Positions 1-6,908 of a DNA stretch of 8,606 bases are shown here, in pieces. The stretch comes from Acidobacteriota bacterium (GTDB lineage: Bacteria > Acidobacteriota > Terriglobia > Terriglobales > Acidobacteriaceae): the NCBI GenBank assembly GCA_028873155.1, contig JAGWML010000131.1, positions 1-8,606 on the forward strand, written 5' to 3'. How positions within the stretch are numbered: the first letter of the stretch is position 1; each line of letters begins with the position of its first letter. The notes beneath the pieces are model-generated. The model had not been told where the DNA came from. It searched no databases and saw only the letters and a program-made list of their open reading frames with translations. The position numbers and the translations under genes are program-made.

Positions 1-1
1 T

Positions 2-628
2 CCAAAGCTCTATCCGATTCTCGACTCCGCCATCCTCCCCGCAACCGGCCGCACCGAATTCCTCGCCCGCCTCGGCGCATCCCTCGCCCACGCCGGCGTC
101 ACCCTCCTCGAATACCGCAACAAAACCGGCTCCGACGCCGAAATCCTCGCCGACGCCGCAGCCCTCCGCACCGCCATGCCCGCAGGCCAGGTCCGCCTCA
201 TCCTCGATGACCGCGCCGACCTCGTCGCCACAGCCGGCTTCGATGGCGTCCACGTCGATGCGGGCGACGTCACGCCCGCCGAAGCCCGCCAAATCCTCGG
301 CCCTCATCGCATCCTCGGTACCTTCGGCGGCAGCGATGCACTGCTTCCCGGCATCCTCGACGCCCCCGCCGACTACCTCGCCATCGGCCCGGTTTTTCCC
401 ACCGTCACCAAGCACACCACCAAGCCGCCCATCGGCATCAAAGGCGTCCGCAAGCTGCGCGCGGAAGCCGGCCCCAACGTGGTCCTGAGTGCCGCCGCAG
501 GCATCACACTCGACACCGCGCCTGCCGTTCTCGCCGCAGGAGCCAGCATGGTCGCCGTCTCCGCCGCCATCTTCCGCACTGCCGATGCGGCAGCCGAAGT
601 CCGCCGCTGGCTGGCGCAACTGCATTGA
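2..628 (+). CDS. thiE: Thiamine phosphate synthase, 5' end cut by window edge
   Basis: ThiE joins HMP pyrophosphate to thiazole phosphate, giving thiamine phosphate in the cytoplasm. The open frame runs from base 2 with no start codon. It begins PKLYPILD, which is how ThiE proteins usually begin, so only a few residues are missing; 208 residues are visible, close to the usual 210-220. Counting from the first visible residue, family landmarks appear in order. YRNK at 38-41 corresponds to the usual R-x-K pyrophosphate-binding strand. LILDDRADLVATAGFDGVHV at 66-85 is the conserved N/D-D-R-x-D ... DGVH block, with D70 and D89 the likely metal ligands. DYLAIGPVFPTVTK at 124-137 is the phosphate-binding T-x-T-K loop, and AVSAAIF near the end is the last barrel strand. 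Two departures from consensus are HVDAGD instead of H-L-G-Q-x-D, and SAAAGI where G-G-I is usual. The TIM-barrel fold appears complete. No other thiamine gene is visible. Confidence 0.92.
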   Translation, partial: PKLYPILDSAILPATGRTEFLARLGASLAHAGVTLLEYRNKTGSDAEILADAAALRTAMPAGQVRLILDDRADLVATAGFDGVHVDAGDVTPAEARQILGPHRILGTFGGSDALLPGILDAPADYLAIGPVFPTVTKHTTKPPIGIKGVRKLRAEAGPNVVLSAAAGITLDTAPAVLAAGASMVAVSAAIFRTADAAAEVRRWLAQLH

Positions 629-694
629 TCCGGTTGGGCCGTCCGCAAAAAAACACACGACAACCTTATTCCTCATCAAGTACAAACAACCTGA

Positions 695-2278
695 GTGACG
701 AGCCCAAAGATCACGCCGCTTCCCACCGCAACACACAACCCTGCCGACACCGGCGGCATGGTTCAGACTCTAGGCCTCTTCAGCGCCACCGCCATCGTCG
801 CAGGCTCCATGATCGGTTCCGGCATCTTCCTCGTCGATGCCGACATTGCGCGCGGCACAGACTCGCCCGCGCTGTACCTCGCCGCATGGGTCGTCACCGC
901 CATCCTCACCATGATTGGCGCTCTCAGTTATGGCGAACTCGCCGCCATGATGCCCCGCGCCGGCGGCCAATACGTCTACCTCCGCGAGTCCCTCGGTCCG
1001 CTCTGGGGCTTCCTCTACGGCTGGACGCTCTTTCTCGTCATCCAGACCGGCACCATCGCCGCGGTCTGCGTTGCCTTCGGTAAATTCCTCGGCGTCTTTT
1101 TTCCAAGCGTGTCCACCACGCACTGGCTCTGGCACATCGCCCACGTCCCTGCGCTTCGCATCGGCCCCATGGTCCTCGGCAACATGGAGATTGGCGTCAA
1201 CACCGCCAATCTCGCGGGCATCGCCGTTGTCGTTCTTCTCGCCATCGTCAACATCTTCGGCGTCCGTCTCGGCGCGCTCATCCAAAACATCTTTACGTCC
1301 GCAAAAGCACTCTCGCTCCTGGCTCTTGTCCTCGTCACCTGCACCATCGGTCGCAACGCTACGGCGTGGAACGCCAACTTCGGTCCCGGCCTGCACGCTT
1401 TCTGGCAGAATGCCGGCTGGCACGCGCTCCATCCTGTGCAGGTCGGCATCGGCGGGCCCACCGTACTCGTCAATCTCTTCGTGATTGTCGCGGTCGTGCA
1501 GGTTGGCTCACTTTTTTCATCCGATGCGTGGAACAACATCACCTTCACTGCCGGGGAAGTGAAGAATCCCCGCCGCAATATTCCGCTCTCGCTCGTCTTT
1601 GGCGTCGGCTTCGTCCTCACCATTTACTTCTTCGTCTCGCTTGGCTATCTGCTCGTGCTCCCGATGCACGGCGACCCAAACGCCGCCACGGCGCTCGCTC
1701 GTGGCCTGCAGCACGCATCGGAAGATCGTGTCGCCACTGCAGCACTCGATGCCGTCTTTCACACGGGTGGCGCATATCTCATGGCCGCGGCAATTCTCGT
1801 CTCCACCTTCGGCTGCGCCAACGGCATGTCGCTCGCTGGTGCGCGCGTCTACTACGCCATGAGCCGCGATGGCCTTTTCTTCCGCTCTGTCGGCAAGCTG
1901 CATCCTCGTTATAAGACGCCAGTCGCTGGGCTCATTGTGCAGGCGGTATGGGCCACGTTCCTTTGTGTCTCCGGCAGCTACAGCCAACTGCTCGACTACA
2001 TCATCTTTGCCGTGCTTGTCTTCTACATCCTCACCATCGCCGGACTCTTCGTGCTCCGCGTGCGTCAACCAGACGCACCGCGCCCCTATAAAGCTCTTGG
2101 CTATCCAATTCTGCCCGCACTCTATATCGTTCTGGCCTCATGGATCTGTATCGTATTATTGCGATACAAGCCCCTGTACACGTGGCCGGGGCTGGCGCTC
2201 GTCATCCTTGGCATCCCTGTGTATCTCTTCTGGTCGAGGCAATCAACAAGTCGAAATCACGTTGCTCACATCGTTTGA
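695..2278 (+). CDS. APC-superfamily amino acid permease, LAT-like
   Basis: This 527-residue inner-membrane transporter has the length and about 12 hydrophobic segments of the amino acid-polyamine-organocation superfamily. Family signatures, by residue: GSMIGSGIF at 37-45 is the unwound part of TM1 that binds the substrate backbone. GELAAMMPRAGG at 80-91, followed by QYVYLRESLGPLWGFLYGW, is typical of LAT-type members. SDAWNNITFTAGEVKNPRRN at 276-295 covers TM6 and its cytoplasmic end, and ARVYYAMSRDG is at 383-393. A late PRPYKALGYPILPALYI matches the conserved RP-(Y/F)-K-x-x-x-YP-x-x-P stretch. The substrate cannot be read from sequence. The start is GTG at 695, immediately preceded by an in-frame TGA (692-694), so nothing further upstream is possible. 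ATG at 758 (M22) would leave only seven residues before the conserved TM1 stretch, so GTG is preferred although neither start has a clear Shine-Dalgarno. It lies 66 bp after thiE and is probably co-transcribed with the next permease. Confidence 0.9.
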   Translation: MTSPKITPLPTATHNPADTGGMVQTLGLFSATAIVAGSMIGSGIFLVDADIARGTDSPALYLAAWVVTAILTMIGALSYGELAAMMPRAGGQYVYLRESLGPLWGFLYGWTLFLVIQTGTIAAVCVAFGKFLGVFFPSVSTTHWLWHIAHVPALRIGPMVLGNMEIGVNTANLAGIAVVVLLAIVNIFGVRLGALIQNIFTSAKALSLLALVLVTCTIGRNATAWNANFGPGLHAFWQNAGWHALHPVQVGIGGPTVLVNLFVIVAVVQVGSLFSSDAWNNITFTAGEVKNPRRNIPLSLVFGVGFVLTIYFFVSLGYLLVLPMHGDPNAATALARGLQHASEDRVATAALDAVFHTGGAYLMAAAILVSTFGCANGMSLAGARVYYAMSRDGLFFRSVGKLHPRYKTPVAGLIVQAVWATFLCVSGSYSQLLDYIIFAVLVFYILTIAGLFVLRVRQPDAPRPYKALGYPILPALYIVLASWICIVLLRYKPLYTWPGLALVILGIPVYLFWSRQSTSRNHVAHIV

Positions 2279-2283
2279 GGAGG
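2278..2283 (+). promoter_or_regulatory. Shine-Dalgarno of second permease, overlapping the previous stop codon
   Basis: AGGAGG starts at the last base of the first permease's TGA stop (2276-2278), giving TGAGGAGG. It is 13 nt upstream of the ATG at 2297, slightly long spacing. A ribosome terminating on the first gene would sit on this site, which suggests translational coupling of the two permeases (inference). Confidence 0.65.
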
Positions 2284-2296
2284 AACTCCCGCATTC

Positions 2297-3829
2297 ATGT
2301 CCAGACTTCTTCGCGTTAAGCCCATGTCGATGCTCAACCAAGAGGCCGCCGAAGAAGGCGAGCACACACTCAAGCGCTCGCTTGGCGCGCTCAACCTCAT
2401 CACGCTCGGCATTGGAGCCGTCATCGGTGCGGGCATCTTCGTCCTCACCGGACAGGCCGCCGCGCTGCACGCGGGGCCTGCAGTTGCCCTGAGCTTCGTG
2501 CTCGCCGGTTTTACCTGCGCCTTCGCTGGCCTTTGCTATGCCGAGTTTGCCTCCATCATTCCCATCGCCGGCTCGGCCTACACGTACGGCTACGCCACAC
2601 TCGGCGAGCTCGTCGCATGGATTATCGGCTGGGATCTTTGCCTTGAATATGCATTCGGCGCCGCGACCGTCGCCTCCGGCTGGGCCGGCTACTTTAACAG
2701 CCTCCTGCAGCAGCTCCACATCTACATTCCGCCGCAACTCACCGCCACCACCGGCACGCCGCTTGTCTTCTATCAGCAACAGTGGCTGCCCGTCATGTCT
2801 CTGCCGCCCGGCATTTCTGATGCGGGCCTGCCGCATGCAACCGGCTTTTTCAATCTGATCGCCGTCTGTATCGTGCTCGTCATCACGACCATCCTTGTCA
2901 TCGGCATCAAGGAATCCGCCAACTTCAACTCCGCCATCGTGATCGTCAAGCTCGGCATCGTCGGCGTCTTCCTCGTGGTTGGCGGTCTCTTCCTCTTGCA
3001 GCACCCTCACATCGCCGCAACCAACTGGCACCCCTTCATACCACCCGCCGACGGCCACGGCAACTTCGGATGGGGCGGCATCCCTACCGCTGCGGCATCC
3101 ATCTTTTTCGCCTACATTGGCTTTGACGCCGTCTCCACGGCCGCGCAGGAAGCGAAAAATCCGCAGCGTGACATGCCAATCGGCATCCTTGGTTCTCTCG
3201 TTGTTTGCACTATCCTCTACATTCTTGTTTCGCTTGTTCTCACCGGCCTCGTTTCTTACAAGACGCTCAACGTCGCCGCGCCCGTCGCCCTCGCGATCGA
3301 CGCAACCGGCGTCAGTTGGGGCTCGATGCTTGTAAAAATCGGCGCCGTATTCGGCCTGGCCACCGTGATGCTCGTCATGCTCCTCGGCCAGTCGCGCGTG
3401 TTTTACTCCATGTCGAAGGATGGGCTGTTCTGGAAATGGGCCTCCGCGATTCATCCGAAATTTCGCACGCCCTGGATTACGACGATCGTCTTTGGCGCCT
3501 TTGCCGCCATCATGCCGGCTTTTCTCCCCATCGAAAATCTCTCGCAACTCGTCAATATCGGCACGCTCCTGGCCTTCACCATCGTCAGCGCCGGCGTGTG
3601 GGTCCTGCGCGTCCGCCATCCTGAGATGGAGCGGCCTTTCCGCACGCCGCTCGTTCCGCTCGTGCCGATTCTGGGCATCGTCTCAGCCCTCTATCTCATG
3701 ACGCGCCTCGCGCGCATCACCTGGATCGTCATGATTACCTGGCTCCTCATCGGCCTCGTGATTTACTTCACCTACTCCGTCAAGCACAGCAAGGTACAGG
3801 CACTCGCGCAAGCCAACGAGGCTGATTGA
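2297..3829 (+). CDS. APC-superfamily amino acid permease, CAT-like
   Basis: A 510-residue polytopic membrane protein resembling the bacterial cationic amino acid transporter (CAT) branch of the APC superfamily, as in the YfnA-type permeases. After a charged cytoplasmic N-terminus, TM1 carries LGIGAVIGAGIFVLTG at 37-52 with the backbone-binding GAGIF at 44-48. YAEFASIIPIAGSAYTY at 81-97 and GELVAWIIGWDLCLEY at 103-118 are near-consensus CAT signatures. A longer extracytoplasmic loop rich in P, T and Q follows. GFDAVSTAAQEAKNPQRDMP at 275-294 is the TM6 region and its cytoplasmic end. RVFYSMSKDGLFWKW and RPFRTPLVPLVPILG close the core. Many CAT-branch relatives move cationic or neutral amino acids, but substrate is not predictable here. 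ATG 2297 is chosen because of the AGGAGG at 2278-2283; ATG at 2324 or 2330 would also leave the core intact. The gene is 18 bp after the LAT-like permease, so the pair is probably one transcription unit ending at the hairpin at 3858-3887. Confidence 0.92.
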   Translation: MSRLLRVKPMSMLNQEAAEEGEHTLKRSLGALNLITLGIGAVIGAGIFVLTGQAAALHAGPAVALSFVLAGFTCAFAGLCYAEFASIIPIAGSAYTYGYATLGELVAWIIGWDLCLEYAFGAATVASGWAGYFNSLLQQLHIYIPPQLTATTGTPLVFYQQQWLPVMSLPPGISDAGLPHATGFFNLIAVCIVLVITTILVIGIKESANFNSAIVIVKLGIVGVFLVVGGLFLLQHPHIAATNWHPFIPPADGHGNFGWGGIPTAAASIFFAYIGFDAVSTAAQEAKNPQRDMPIGILGSLVVCTILYILVSLVLTGLVSYKTLNVAAPVALAIDATGVSWGSMLVKIGAVFGLATVMLVMLLGQSRVFYSMSKDGLFWKWASAIHPKFRTPWITTIVFGAFAAIMPAFLPIENLSQLVNIGTLLAFTIVSAGVWVLRVRHPEMERPFRTPLVPLVPILGIVSALYLMTRLARITWIVMITWLLIGLVIYFTYSVKHSKVQALAQANEAD

Positions 3830-3857
3830 GAGCAGGGAACCGATGACCACAAACGAA

Positions 3858-3887
3858 AGCGGCCTCCGCTGAAGGAGGCCGTTGTTT
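3858..3887. terminator. Bidirectional Rho-independent terminator between convergent genes
   Basis: CGGCCTCC (3860-3867), loop GCTGAA, and GGAGGCCG (3874-3881) form a perfect 8-bp GC-rich stem. G-T and A-T pairs can extend it outward. TTGTTT follows on the plus strand, and the minus strand reads CTTTCGTTT after the stem. It lies 31 bp after the second permease stop and 26 bp beyond the stop of the convergent minus-strand gene, so it plausibly serves both. Confidence 0.8.
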
Positions 3888-3912
3888 ACTTGCTGATAAG
3901 AACGCGCGGTCT

Positions 3913-4341
3913 CTACGCCGTCGTCTTCGCGCACAGCTCGTCAAACGCGCGCATCAGTTCCTGCGCAATCTCCTGCGCGGTTGACTGCTCAATCACGAAT
4001 CGCTGCATCAGATAGGCAAGCTTGCCGTCGCGGAGAATCGCTACTGCGGGCGAGGTCGGCGGATTGCCCTCAAAGTAGCTCCGCGCGCGCTCGGTTGCTT
4101 CGCGATCCTGCCCGGCAAATACTGTAATCTTCCGGTCGGGCTGATGCGCCGCGTTCGCCAGCGCCAGTCGCACGCCGGGGCGCATCTTGCCGGCCGCGCA
4201 GCCGCAAATCGAGTTGACGACCAGGAGCGTCGTGCCCGGCTGTGTCACCGCGGCGTCCACATCTTCAGCGGTGCGTGTTTCGCTGATTCCGGCTCGCACC
4301 AATTCCTCGCGCATGGGAATCACCATCAGTTCTGGATACAT
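3913..4341 (-). CDS. Bacilliredoxin, BrxA/BrxB (YphP/DUF1094) family
   Basis: A 142-residue cytoplasmic protein matching the BrxA/BrxB family in length and layout. It starts MYPELMVIPMREELVRAGI, with the family's conserved early P and MR-E-L stretch. The redox motif is VNSICGCAAG, with C46-G-C48 as the CGC active site typical of the family. RPGVRLAL follows. Later segments ITVFAGQDREATERARSYF, SPAVAILRDGKLAYLMQRFV and a C-terminal helix complete a thioredoxin-like fold. In Firmicutes these proteins remove bacillithiol from S-bacillithiolated proteins; whether this host makes bacillithiol cannot be seen here. I cannot distinguish BrxA from BrxB, so no symbol is given. The start at 4341 has a good Shine-Dalgarno (complement of 4347-4351). 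The gene is convergent with the permeases and divergent from murB. Confidence 0.88.
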   Translation of the reverse strand: MYPELMVIPMREELVRAGISETRTAEDVDAAVTQPGTTLLVVNSICGCAAGKMRPGVRLALANAAHQPDRKITVFAGQDREATERARSYFEGNPPTSPAVAILRDGKLAYLMQRFVIEQSTAQEIAQELMRAFDELCAKTTA

Positions 4342-4346
4342 GTTTG

Positions 4347-4351
4347 CCTCC
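4347..4351 (-). promoter_or_regulatory. Shine-Dalgarno of the bacilliredoxin gene
   Basis: The minus strand reads GGAGGCAAACATG: GGAGG with 5 nt to the ATG at 4341-4339. This fixes the start. A 6-bp inverted repeat (GGCAGG at 4352-4357 with CCTGCC at 4366-4371) lies directly upstream in the 5' leader. Confidence 0.75.
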
Positions 4352-4374
4352 GGCAGGGAAAGTTGCCTGCCTCT

Positions 4375-4380
4375 ATTTTA
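4375..4380 (-). promoter_or_regulatory. Possible -10 element for the bacilliredoxin gene
   Basis: The minus strand reads GGATAAAATAG here; TAAAAT matches five of six bases of TATAAT. No good -35 hexamer is visible at 16-18 bp spacing. The implied leader is about 27 nt. The whole divergent gap to murB is 69 bp, so any murB promoter must overlap this element. The assignment is tentative. Confidence 0.4.
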
Positions 4381-4410
4381 TCCGTTCCCGCGCAGTGTAG
4401 CCTTGAATCG

Positions 4411-5484
4411 ATGCATTTGGAAGAGAACAAGCCGCTTGCCCCGTTCACGACCTTTGGCATTGGCGGCCCGGCGCGCTGGTATCTTCACGCAACAAGCGAA
4501 GAAGAAATCGTCGAAGCGGTCGAGTGGGCAAAGCAGCAGAGCCTCCCGCTCTTTGTCCTCGGCGGCGGCAGCAACCTCCTCGTCAGTGACGCAGGGTTTC
4601 CCGGTCTCGTGCTCCACATCGCGCTGCGCGGCGTCACGGCCATCGACGACGGCGCATATCGCGTCTACCAGGCTGCTGCGGGTGAAGCCTGGGATACCTT
4701 CGTCCAACGCGCCGTCGATGACAATTGCGCTGGCATTGAGTGCCTCGCGGGCATCCCCGGCACGGTGGGCGGCACGCCCGTGCAGAACGTCGGCGCGTAT
4801 GGCCAGGAGGTCGCGTCATCGATCACGCGCGTCCGCGCATTCGATCTCCGCTCCCACGACTTCGTTGACCTTCCAGCCGAAGACTGCAACTTCAACTACC
4901 GTCGCAGCCGTTTCAACTCGACCGACCGCGGCCGTTTCATCGTCACGCGCGTCGATTATCGCCTCACGCGCGCAGGTGCGCCCACGCTGCGTTACGCCGA
5001 TCTCCAGCGCACCTTTTCTTCCGGCTTTTCGCCCACCCTCGCGCAGGTGGCCGCCGGAGTGCGCCGCATCCGTGTGTCCAAAGGCATGCTCCTCGTCGAA
5101 GGCGACCCAGATAGCCGCAGCGCAGGCAGCTTCTTCAAGAACCCCATCGTTCCCGCGGACCTGTTGAGCAGCATCGCGGAGACCGCTGGCAAGCAACCGC
5201 CACATTTTCCCGCGGACCTGGAAATAAGCTCCGCTGCGCGCGTGAAGATTCCCGCGGCATGGCTCATTGAACAAGCCGGCTATGCCAGGGGCTACACGCT
5301 CGGCGCGGCGGCCGTCTCGTCCCGGCACACACTGGCCCTCATCAATCGCGGCGGCGCCACAGCGGCGGAGATTCTCGCCCTCGCCGACCGCATCGCGTCC
5401 GCCGTACAAGACCGATTCGGCATTCGGCTCGACCGCGAACCGGTCCTCGTGGGTTTTGATGCAGGGCCGTCGCGCCCACGCTGA
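4411..5484 (+). CDS. murB: UDP-N-acetylenolpyruvoylglucosamine reductase (MurB)
   Basis: MurB reduces enolpyruvyl-UDP-GlcNAc to UDP-MurNAc with NADPH and FAD, the second committed step of cytoplasmic peptidoglycan precursor synthesis. The product is 357 residues, near the E. coli length of about 340. LAPFTTFGIGGPA opens the FAD-binding domain. GGGSNLLVSD at 51-60 is the FAD pyrophosphate loop, and GIECLAGIPGTVGGTPVQN up to N126 followed by VGAYGQE is the second FAD motif. Y163-R164 in NYRRSRF gives the conserved active-site arginine. SAGSFFKNP at 237-245 contains the catalytic-acid serine S240. REPVLVGF near the end supplies glutamate E343. YRRSRF and the overall length suggest the longer type I form. 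The frame stays open upstream to 4144, but that part lies antisense over the bacilliredoxin gene and has no MurB features, so ATG 4411 is preferred. No clear Shine-Dalgarno precedes it. Confidence 0.93.
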   Translation: MHLEENKPLAPFTTFGIGGPARWYLHATSEEEIVEAVEWAKQQSLPLFVLGGGSNLLVSDAGFPGLVLHIALRGVTAIDDGAYRVYQAAAGEAWDTFVQRAVDDNCAGIECLAGIPGTVGGTPVQNVGAYGQEVASSITRVRAFDLRSHDFVDLPAEDCNFNYRRSRFNSTDRGRFIVTRVDYRLTRAGAPTLRYADLQRTFSSGFSPTLAQVAAGVRRIRVSKGMLLVEGDPDSRSAGSFFKNPIVPADLLSSIAETAGKQPPHFPADLEISSAARVKIPAAWLIEQAGYARGYTLGAAAVSSRHTLALINRGGATAAEILALADRIASAVQDRFGIRLDREPVLVGFDAGPSRPR

Positions 5485-5552
5485 AATGCGTTCGGTCCTG
5501 TTCAGTGGCCTGCCACAAAATCGGCACATCAACTGATACCCTGAATGCAGGC

Positions 5553-6908
5553 ATGAACGACAATCTGCATCAGTTACGCTGTTTCGGATGTGGCGCGCGC
5601 ATCCGCGGGGCCGAGGCCCAGCCAGATTTTCGCTGCGCCGCATGTGGTGAGCTCTTTGAGGTCGAATACCCTGGCTGGGAGCAGCGCAAAGGCCCGGACC
5701 GCCCCAACGCCGGCGCACTGAAATGGCTCTGGCGCGAGCGCCGCTGCTCGTCTGAGGCCGTCGATCACTCCGGCGTCTGGCGCTTCCGCGAACTCCTGCC
5801 CATACTCGAAAGCTTCGGCAATGCGGTCACGCTCCGCGAAGGCAACACGCCGCTCTATCCTTTGACCCGCAATGCGCGGGCGCTCGGTATGGACCAGCTC
5901 TTTGCCAAGCATCAGGGCATGAATCCGACAGGCTCGTTCAAAGATACGGGCATGACCGCAGCCCTCAGCGTCGCCAAAGAACGCGGCTTCGAATGGGTTG
6001 CCTGCGCTTCCACGGGCAACACCTCCGCCGCCATGGCTGCCTATGCCGCGCGCGCAGGTCTGCGTAGCCTCGTCCTGATCCCGGAGGGCAAAATCGCCTG
6101 GGGCAAGCTCTCGCAGGCCATGGACTACGGCGCCGTTACCTGCCAGCTCAACACCGATTTCGACGGTTGCCTGAGGCTCCTCACTGAGATCGTCCGTCAG
6201 TCCCCGATCTATCTGCTGAATTCCGTCAATCCCTATCGCCTGGAAGGTCAGAAGACTCCGGCCATCGAAATCGCAGAAGCCTTCGATTGGATGGTTCCTG
6301 ACCATGTCATCGTTCCCGGCGGCAATCTCGGCAACAGTTCTGCGCTCGGCAAGGGCTTCAAGGAAATGCACGAGCTGGGCCTGATTGCCCGCATGCCTAG
6401 GATTTCTGTCATCCAGGCCGAGGGAGCCAACCCACTTTCGCGCTTCTTTCGCGCCCATCGCGGCGCAGCCTTTGAGCCGGTTGAGGCGCACACGCGCGCA
6501 ACCGCCATCCGCATCGGGAACCCTGCCTCATGGCGCAAGGCCGCGCGCGTCATTGAAGAAACGGGAGGCTGGTGTCTCGATGTGACGGAAGCTGAAATCG
6601 CTATCGCCAAAGCCGAGATCGGCGCCGAGGGTCTTGGCTGCGAACCGGCCTCCGCCGTGACGCTCGCAGGACTCAAAAAGCTCCGCGCCAACGGCCGCGT
6701 CGCCGCCAGCGAAAGCACCGTGCTCGTTCTCACTGGCCACACACTCAAAGACGCCGACTATACGATCGACTTCCATCGCGGCACTCTGCTCAACGATCAG
6801 GAAAAATCCGGCCGCGAAGCGGAGATTGAAAAGCTGCGACGCAACGCCGTCGTGGTCGACGCAACCCCCGCGGCCGTGTTGTCTGCTTTGAAGGAGCAGG
6901 CCGGATGA
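5553..6908 (+). CDS. thrC: Threonine synthase with N-terminal zinc ribbon
   Basis: ThrC converts O-phosphohomoserine to threonine and phosphate using PLP, the last step of threonine synthesis. The 451-residue product begins with a small zinc-ribbon-like segment (C10-x2-C13 and C28-x2-C31), followed by a linker and the fold-type II PLP core. GNTPLYPL opens the core. NPTGSFKDTGMT carries the PLP lysine K130. ACASTGNTSAAMAAYAA and PGGNLGNSSA (from P255) are substrate- and PLP-phosphate-binding loops. LNSVNPYRLEGQKTPAIEIA is highly typical of threonine synthases and argues against threonine dehydratase or cysteine synthase. The frame opens at GTG 5505, but ATG 5553 starts just before the zinc ribbon, has GCAGG nearby, and avoids a 16-residue extension I do not recognise. 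It lies 68 bp after murB, and its TGA overlaps the thrB ATG by 4 bp. Confidence 0.93.
   Translation: MNDNLHQLRCFGCGARIRGAEAQPDFRCAACGELFEVEYPGWEQRKGPDRPNAGALKWLWRERRCSSEAVDHSGVWRFRELLPILESFGNAVTLREGNTPLYPLTRNARALGMDQLFAKHQGMNPTGSFKDTGMTAALSVAKERGFEWVACASTGNTSAAMAAYAARAGLRSLVLIPEGKIAWGKLSQAMDYGAVTCQLNTDFDGCLRLLTEIVRQSPIYLLNSVNPYRLEGQKTPAIEIAEAFDWMVPDHVIVPGGNLGNSSALGKGFKEMHELGLIARMPRISVIQAEGANPLSRFFRAHRGAAFEPVEAHTRATAIRIGNPASWRKAARVIEETGGWCLDVTEAEIAIAKAEIGAEGLGCEPASAVTLAGLKKLRANGRVAASESTVLVLTGHTLKDADYTIDFHRGTLLNDQEKSGREAEIEKLRRNAVVVDATPAAVLSALKEQAG
6891..6896 (+). promoter_or_regulatory. Shine-Dalgarno of thrB inside the end of thrC
   Basis: AAGGAG lies within the last codons of thrC, 8 nt before the thrB ATG at 6905. 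Together with the ATGA overlap it supports the chosen thrB start and translational coupling. Confidence 0.8.

Noticed and set aside
770..1432. 220-codon minus-strand frame opposite the LAT-like permease
   Set aside because: Acidic low-complexity shadow of a membrane-protein gene.
2243..3619. 458-codon open frame on the minus strand opposite the CAT-like permease
   Set aside because: It encodes a low-complexity D/E/G/R-rich peptide with no domain, fully antisense to an unmistakable permease; this is what C-ending GC-rich codons produce on the opposite strand.
4144..4410. Upstream extension of murB by 89 codons
   Set aside because: It lies antisense over the bacilliredoxin gene and has no MurB features; ATG 4411 begins just before the conserved N-terminus.
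5522..5538. GGCAC-N5-CTGAT resembling a sigma54 promoter before thrC
   Set aside because: The -12 element lacks the essential GC, so the resemblance is partial.
5485..5552. Threonine/isoleucine leader-peptide attenuator before thrC
   Set aside because: The 68-bp gap has no short frame rich in Thr or Ile codons and no terminator hairpin.
4816..5718. 300-codon minus-strand frame across murB and thrC
   Set aside because: Antisense to two clear genes, no recognisable domain, arginine- and alanine-rich.
5574..6491. 305-codon minus-strand frame opposite thrC
   Set aside because: Shadow of thrC codon structure with no family resemblance.
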